This document shows, piece after piece, positions 5,484-7,053 of a DNA stretch of 7,053 bases; the first letter of the stretch is position 1; each line of letters begins with the position of its first letter. Position numbers and translations under genes: made by a program. Under the pieces are notes generated by a model. The model was not told where the DNA came from. It saw only the letters and a program-made list of their open reading frames with translations, and searched no databases. Location: contig JAEZIL010000074.1 of NCBI GenBank assembly GCA_023436685.1, positions 1 to 7,053 of the forward strand, read 5' to 3'. The DNA comes from Bacteroidota bacterium (GTDB lineage: Bacteria; Bacteroidota; Bacteroidia; Chitinophagales; Chitinophagaceae).

Positions 5484-7053
5484 CTACATGATCTCACTAA
5501 GCTCCAGCCAGCGTAGTTCTTTTTCTTCAAGTAGCCTGGTTACTTCCGTTATCCGGCTACTTAGTTTTTGAAGCTCATCGTAAGGCAGGCCAAGCATTCC
5601 CATCTTTTCGGTTATTTCAGCTTTTTCTTTTTCTAGTGCAGGCATGTCTTTCTCCAACTGCTCAAACTCTCGCTTTTCATTAAAAGAAGGCTTTCGTTTT
5701 TCTTTTGCCGTTGCAACTACAGGTACGGTAGGCTGTTGTATGCTTTCAGGTGTTGTTTCCTGCACCACTGCCAGCGGCTTACGTTCGTTATCTTTAATCC
5801 ATATGCGGTAGTCAGAATAGTGACCCGGAAAATCGCGTATATAACCATCGCCCTCAAATACAAAAAGGTGATCTACAAGGCGATCCATAAAATACCTGTC
5901 GTGAGATACTATTAGCAGGCACCCTTGGTAATCGCTCAGAAAATTTTCCAGTACACCCAGGGTAGGCAGGTCAAGATCATTGGTAGGTTCATCCAATATC
6001 AGGAAATTGGGACTGCGAAATAATACTGCAAGCAGTTGCAGCCTTTTCTTTTCACCGCCACTTAGCTTCGACAGGTATGTATATTGCTGTTCAGGCGAGA
6101 AGAGGAACAGTTGCAAGAATTGCGCAGCACTTAAAGAGCCCCCACCTGCGAGTGGGAAGCTTTCTGCGATATTCTTTACGTACTCTATCACCCGCATGTC
6201 TTCCTTTATCTCCAGTCCTTGCTGCGAAAAATTGCCAAACACAACAGTGTCTCCAATGTTTATTTTACCACTATCTGCAGGCTCCAGGCCTTGCAGCATT
6301 TGCAAAAATGTAGACTTGCCAGCACCATTCTTACCCACAATGCCAATACGATCGCCTTTTTTAAATGTATAGTCGAAACCCTTTAGGAGCACTTTTTCGC
6401 CAAAGCTTTTGTACACTTTCTTTAGTTCAGCTATTTTACCGCCCAGGCGGTTCATCTTCATTTGCAGCTCTACCTTGTTGTCTTCAATACGTTGCTTAGC
6501 CCTCGCCTCTACATCGTAAAAATTATCTATACGGCTGCGAGATTTTGTTGTACGAGCTTTGGGTTGTTTACGCATCCACTCCAGCTCTTTGCGGTATTCA
6601 TTTTTAGCTTTATCAATACTTGCCTGTTGGCTTTCTATACGTGCAGCTTTACGCTCAATATAGTTTTCGTAGTTGCCTTTATATTCGTATATACTGTTGC
6701 CATCCAGCTCCCATATCTCATTGCAAACAGCATCCAGAAAGTAGCGATCGTGGGTTACCATCAACAATGTTACTTTTTCCTGGTTTAGGTAGTGTTCCAG
6801 CCATTCCACCATTTCTACATCCAGGTGGTTGGTAGGTTCGTCCATTATCAGCAGTACATGCTTATGTTCAAACCCTATATCTATAAGCGTTTGTGCCAAC
6901 GCTACCCTTTTGCGTTGCCCGCCCGATAAGGTGTTGACATTTTGGTCGAGATGGTGAATATTCAGTTTGCCCAATATCTGCTTCACCTTTGCCTCAAAAT
7001 CCCATGCACCCAGCTCATCAATTCTTCCAAGGGCTTCAGCCAGTGCCATAGGG
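5484..7053 (-). CDS. ABC-F family ATPase, Uup-like, 5' end outside window
   Basis: This is a soluble protein with two ATP-binding cassettes and no membrane segments, of the class that acts on ribosomes. About 522 codons are present. Numbered from the Met at 7049-7047, the first cassette shows its signature LSGGQ (41-45), Walker B with catalytic Glu in LLIMDEPTNHLD (66-77), and the switch His in VTHDRYF. A charged linker (about 125-200) with KARTTKSRSRIDNF follows. The second cassette has Walker A GKNGAGKS (239-246), LSGGE (329-333), LDEPTNDLD (352-360) and VSHDRYF. A Lys/Glu-rich coiled coil (about 450-521) resembles the Uup C-terminal domain. That Met is probably internal: the first Walker A is missing, so roughly 100-125 residues lie beyond the edge. 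Linker and C-terminal domain favour a Uup-type housekeeping role over antibiotic resistance; the exact subfamily is inferred. It converges on porV and shows no functional link to it. Confidence 0.95.
   Translation of the reverse strand, partial: PMALAEALGRIDELGAWDFEAKVKQILGKLNIHHLDQNVNTLSGGQRKRVALAQTLIDIGFEHKHVLLIMDEPTNHLDVEMVEWLEHYLNQEKVTLLMVTHDRYFLDAVCNEIWELDGNSIYEYKGNYENYIERKAARIESQQASIDKAKNEYRKELEWMRKQPKARTTKSRSRIDNFYDVEARAKQRIEDNKVELQMKMNRLGGKIAELKKVYKSFGEKVLLKGFDYTFKKGDRIGIVGKNGAGKSTFLQMLQGLEPADSGKINIGDTVVFGNFSQQGLEIKEDMRVIEYVKNIAESFPLAGGGSLSAAQFLQLFLFSPEQQYTYLSKLSGGEKKRLQLLAVLFRSPNFLILDEPTNDLDLPTLGVLENFLSDYQGCLLIVSHDRYFMDRLVDHLFVFEGDGYIRDFPGHYSDYRIWIKDNERKPLAVVQETTPESIQQPTVPVVATAKEKRKPSFNEKREFEQLEKDMPALEKEKAEITEKMGMLGLPYDELQKLSSRITEVTRLLEEKELRWLELSEIM

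Noticed and set aside
5980..6372. Plus-strand reading frames opposite the ABC-F gene, here and at 6077-6313, 6462-6788 and 6620-6835
   Set aside because: They are shadows of conserved ABC motifs on the minus strand and have Cys/Ser-rich products without a recognisable family.
5484..7053. ABC-F gene read as an antibiotic-resistance factor
   Set aside because: The linker and the C-terminal coiled coil resemble the housekeeping Uup type, and nothing nearby suggests resistance.

Overview
The window looks like chromosomal DNA of a member of the Bacteroidota, probably a Chitinophaga-like lineage. This rests on three things: two neighbouring genes for core parts of the type IX secretion system (T9SS), a secretion system confined to this phylum and its relatives; TAnnTTTG -7 promoter elements; and A/T-rich leaders without clear Shine-Dalgarno sequences. 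The lineage below phylum level is a guess.

Layout. Bases 1-67 (minus strand) hold the first 22 codons of a lipoprotein gene that runs out of the window. It has a textbook lipobox and is easily missed because it is so short here. Bases 68-314 are a divergent promoter region. It holds a strong-looking promoter facing the lipoprotein gene, a -7 element facing porU, and a 13-bp direct repeat. Bases 315-4058 (plus) are porU, the T9SS C25-family sortase, with its catalytic His/Cys pair intact. A 99-bp gap carries a small perfect dyad and a second -7 element. Bases 4158-5402 (plus) are porV, the outer-membrane beta-barrel shuttle and partner of PorU. Bases 5430-5460 form a 13-bp perfect hairpin that probably terminates transcription from both sides. 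Bases 5484-7053 (minus) are the 3' part of a convergent Uup-like ABC-F ATPase gene, which lacks its N-terminal part because of the window edge.

How the genes work together. In the studied T9SS, cargo proteins with a C-terminal domain (CTD) cross the outer membrane through the SprA translocon. PorV then collects them and delivers them to PorU at the cell surface. PorU removes the CTD and, in Porphyromonas gingivalis, joins the cargo to anionic LPS. The porU-porV pair is therefore one functional module. The divergent lipoprotein could be another T9SS/gliding component such as GldJ, which from memory lies beside porU and porV in Flavobacterium, but 22 residues cannot establish this. The ABC-F protein is a cytosolic, ribosome-associated type of ATPase with no evident link to secretion.

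I found no RNA gene, insertion sequence, CRISPR array or sign of a new defence or mobile system. The points worth a second look are the hidden lipoprotein start, the fine structure of the two intergenic regions, and a low-complexity tail on PorV.
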